Below, in pieces: positions 6,667-8,379 of a DNA stretch of 8,379 nt; position 1 is the first letter of the stretch, and the number at the start of each line of letters is the position of its first letter. The DNA comes from Cytophagaceae bacterium UBA6715 (lineage in GTDB: Bacteria; Bacteroidota; Bacteroidia; Cytophagales; Spirosomataceae). The translations under genes and the position numbers were made by a program. Under the pieces are notes generated by a model. That model searched no databases and was not told where the DNA came from. It saw nothing but the letters and a program-made list of their open reading frames with translations. The stretch is taken from assembly GCA_002454335.1 (NCBI GenBank), contig DKIP01000106.1, positions 1-8,379 on the forward strand. Reading direction: 5' to 3'.

Positions 6667-8292
6667 ATGTCAACAGGTTTCTTTCAAGTACCTACTCCTA
6701 TTAATGAGCCTATCTTAGCTTATGCGACTGGATCAAAAGAGCGGGAGCAATTGCAAAATAAGTTAGCCGAACTTCGTGCTAAACAAATTGATATTCCGAT
6801 GTATATCGGCGGGAAATTAGTTCAAGGTGCGCAAAAAGTCGCGATGACATGTCCGCATGATCACCAACATATATTAGGTCATTACTATGAAGGAGGGAAA
6901 AAAGAAGTTGGCCAAGCCATTGATGCGGCCTTGGGCGCACATGCGGCCTGGTCGGCAACCCCCTGGGAGCGCCGTGCGGCTATCTTTTTGAAGGCTGCTG
7001 AATTGTCGGCAACTAAATACCGCATGGATTTAAATGCTCGGACGATGTTGGGGCAATCTAAAAACGCTTTCCAAGCGGAAATAGATGCAGCTTGTGAATG
7101 GGTAGATTTTTTACGTTTCAATGTACACTATGCATCTCAGATTTATGCTGATCAGCCTATTTCATCACCGGGTGTTTGGAATCGGGTGGAATACCGGGCA
7201 TTGGAAGGTTTTGTGTACGCATTGACACCCTTCAACTTTACGGCGATTGCAGGAAATTTACCGGCAGCGCCTGCATTGATGGGGAATACGGTGGTTTGGA
7301 AGCCATCTCCGAGTCAGGTTTATTCGGCAGGATTGTTGATGGATATCTTAACAGAAGCAGGATTGCCGGCTGGCGTGATTAATTTAGTGTTTGCGGATGG
7401 CCCTGAGGCGGGCGATGTGGTTTTTAATCACCGCGATTTTGCTGGTGTTCATTTCACGGGATCTACAGCGGTGTTTCAAACGATTTGGAAGAATATAGGT
7501 AACAATATTTCGAATTATAAATCTTATCCTCGAATTGTGGGGGAGACGGGGGGTAAGGACTTTGTGCTCGCTCATCCTTCTGCAGAGCCCAAGGCTTTGT
7601 CGGTAGCCATCATTCGTGGGGCATTTGAATACCAAGGTCAGAAATGTTCAGCGGCATCGCGTGCCTATGTGCCAGTTTCATTGTGGCCAAAAGTGGAGGC
7701 TTATTTAAAAGAAGATCTGGCAGCGATTCGCATGGGAGGTACGGAAGATTTTGGGAATTTTGTGAATGCGGTGATTGATGCGAAGGCCTTTGCGAAGATT
7801 TCTGGATTTATTTCGGATGCTAAACATGACGCTGATGTGACTGTGGTTGCGGGGGGCAATTGTGATGATTCGAAGGGTTATTTTGTGGAGCCTACAGTCC
7901 TTTTGACCAAGAATCCTAAATCTAGAACGATGGTGGAGGAGATTTTTGGGCCGGTGTTGACGGTTTATGTCTATCCAGATGCGGAATGGAAGCAAACCTT
8001 GGCTTTGGTGGATGAGACATCAGCTTATGCATTAACAGGTGCTATTTTTGCCCAGGATGCTTATGTCTTGGAGGAGGCAAAGGCCGCTTTAGTCAATGCA
8101 GCAGGTAATTTATATTTGAATGATAAGTGTACGGGAGCTGTTGTGGGTCAGCAGCCGTTTGGGGGTGCACGTGCATCGGGAACGAATGATAAGGCGGGAT
8201 CATATTTGAACTTATTACGTTGGGTTTCTCCGCGTACAATAAAGGAAGTTTTTGTGTCGCCTACGGATTTTCGGTATCCTTTTTTAGGCTAA
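6667..8292 (+). CDS. pruA: L-glutamate gamma-semialdehyde dehydrogenase (1-pyrroline-5-carboxylate dehydrogenase)
   Basis: This is a cytoplasmic aldehyde dehydrogenase that oxidises glutamate semialdehyde, in equilibrium with P5C, to glutamate using NAD+. It is the second step of proline breakdown. The 541-aa protein is complete and resembles the stand-alone, ALDH4A1-like P5C dehydrogenases rather than the fused PutA type. Visible ALDH features are TPFNFTAIAGNLPAAPAL (187-204, with oxyanion Asn190), K212 in WKPS, the nucleotide-site FTGST (263-267), general base E293 in VGETGGKD, nucleophile C327 in GQKCSAASR, EEIFGPV (424-430) and the C-terminal QPFGGARASGTNDKAG (496-511). All key residues are present, so the enzyme should be active. 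The ATG at 6667 follows an A-rich leader. It sits 60 nt after the HhH gene with its own likely promoter, and a terminator follows. No proline dehydrogenase gene is adjacent, so the first step must be encoded elsewhere. Confidence 0.96.
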   Translation: MSTGFFQVPTPINEPILAYATGSKEREQLQNKLAELRAKQIDIPMYIGGKLVQGAQKVAMTCPHDHQHILGHYYEGGKKEVGQAIDAALGAHAAWSATPWERRAAIFLKAAELSATKYRMDLNARTMLGQSKNAFQAEIDAACEWVDFLRFNVHYASQIYADQPISSPGVWNRVEYRALEGFVYALTPFNFTAIAGNLPAAPALMGNTVVWKPSPSQVYSAGLLMDILTEAGLPAGVINLVFADGPEAGDVVFNHRDFAGVHFTGSTAVFQTIWKNIGNNISNYKSYPRIVGETGGKDFVLAHPSAEPKALSVAIIRGAFEYQGQKCSAASRAYVPVSLWPKVEAYLKEDLAAIRMGGTEDFGNFVNAVIDAKAFAKISGFISDAKHDADVTVVAGGNCDDSKGYFVEPTVLLTKNPKSRTMVEEIFGPVLTVYVYPDAEWKQTLALVDETSAYALTGAIFAQDAYVLEEAKAALVNAAGNLYLNDKCTGAVVGQQPFGGARASGTNDKAGSYLNLLRWVSPRTIKEVFVSPTDFRYPFLG

Positions 8293-8314
8293 ATTGATCT
8301 TTATAAATGGTAAA

Positions 8315-8350
8315 GAGCCTTGCAGATTCAACATTTGCAAGGTTTTTTGT
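8315..8350 (+). terminator. Intrinsic terminator after pruA
   Basis: CCTTGCA (8318-8324) pairs perfectly with TGCAAGG (8336-8342). The stem extends inward by three more pairs, one of them G-U, to a 5-nt loop (8328-8332). A run of six T and a further T-rich stretch follow directly. It starts about 25 nt after the pruA stop codon and should end the pruA transcript. In reverse it lacks a good U-run, so it is likely one-directional. Confidence 0.88.
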
Positions 8351-8379
8351 TTTTTTATCTTTACTGATTTTCAGTGAAT

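Noticed and set aside
8360..8378. Short hairpin (ACTG/CAGT with two outer A-T and one G-U pair) at the right edge of the window.
   Set aside because: The core stem is only 4 bp, there is no U-run on either strand, and the window ends before any context can be read.

Overview
The window looks like chromosomal DNA from a member of the Bacteroidota, most likely order Cytophagales. This rests on three things: the RpoB and RpoC sequences have the Bacteroidota form; no Shine-Dalgarno sequences precede the genes, whose leaders are A/T-rich instead; and the rpoB promoter matches the Bacteroidota TTTG-N(about 20)-TAnnTTTG pattern. The order-level call comes from recalled similarity of the RpoB N-terminus. 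Genus cannot be fixed by eye.

Left part, minus strand (1-5461). The RNA polymerase beta and beta' genes form an rpoB-rpoC operon. rpoB is complete (1291 aa) and rpoC is cut by the left edge of the window (first 430 codons seen). A 64-nt gap containing a GC-rich hairpin separates them. rpoB appears to start at TTG. It is preceded by a leader of about 190 nt with no ATG and at least two good stem-loop elements, and then by a near-perfect promoter at 5430-5461. The ribosomal protein genes rplKAJL, which usually lie just upstream of rpoB, are absent, so rpoBC here seems to be transcribed and controlled on its own.

Middle (5233-5919). This 687-nt gene-free divergent region holds, from left to right: the rpoB leader and promoter; a block of 7-nt repeats of AGTCACT type (5481-5529); three diverged tandem copies of a unit of about 98 bp (5523-about 5785), each ending in pyrimidine-rich 7-nt repeats of AACTCTT type; an unremarkable AT-rich stretch (5786-5863) in which I see nothing I can name; and a second block of 7-nt repeats in the opposite orientation (5864-5905). 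The two outer blocks share an exact 10-bp inverted repeat. This heptad-phased array is the least explained part of the window.

Right part, plus strand (5920-8350). A membrane-anchored helix-hairpin-helix (ComEA-like) protein is followed, 60 nt downstream, by a complete 541-aa pruA-type L-glutamate gamma-semialdehyde (P5C) dehydrogenase. A strong intrinsic terminator lies just after pruA. A plausible promoter between the two genes suggests pruA can be expressed alone. No proline dehydrogenase gene is present.

The coding content is ordinary: core transcription, a DNA-binding envelope protein and proline catabolism. I found no defence, mobile or biosynthetic system. The points worth a second look are in the non-coding region, the rpoB start codon and its leader.
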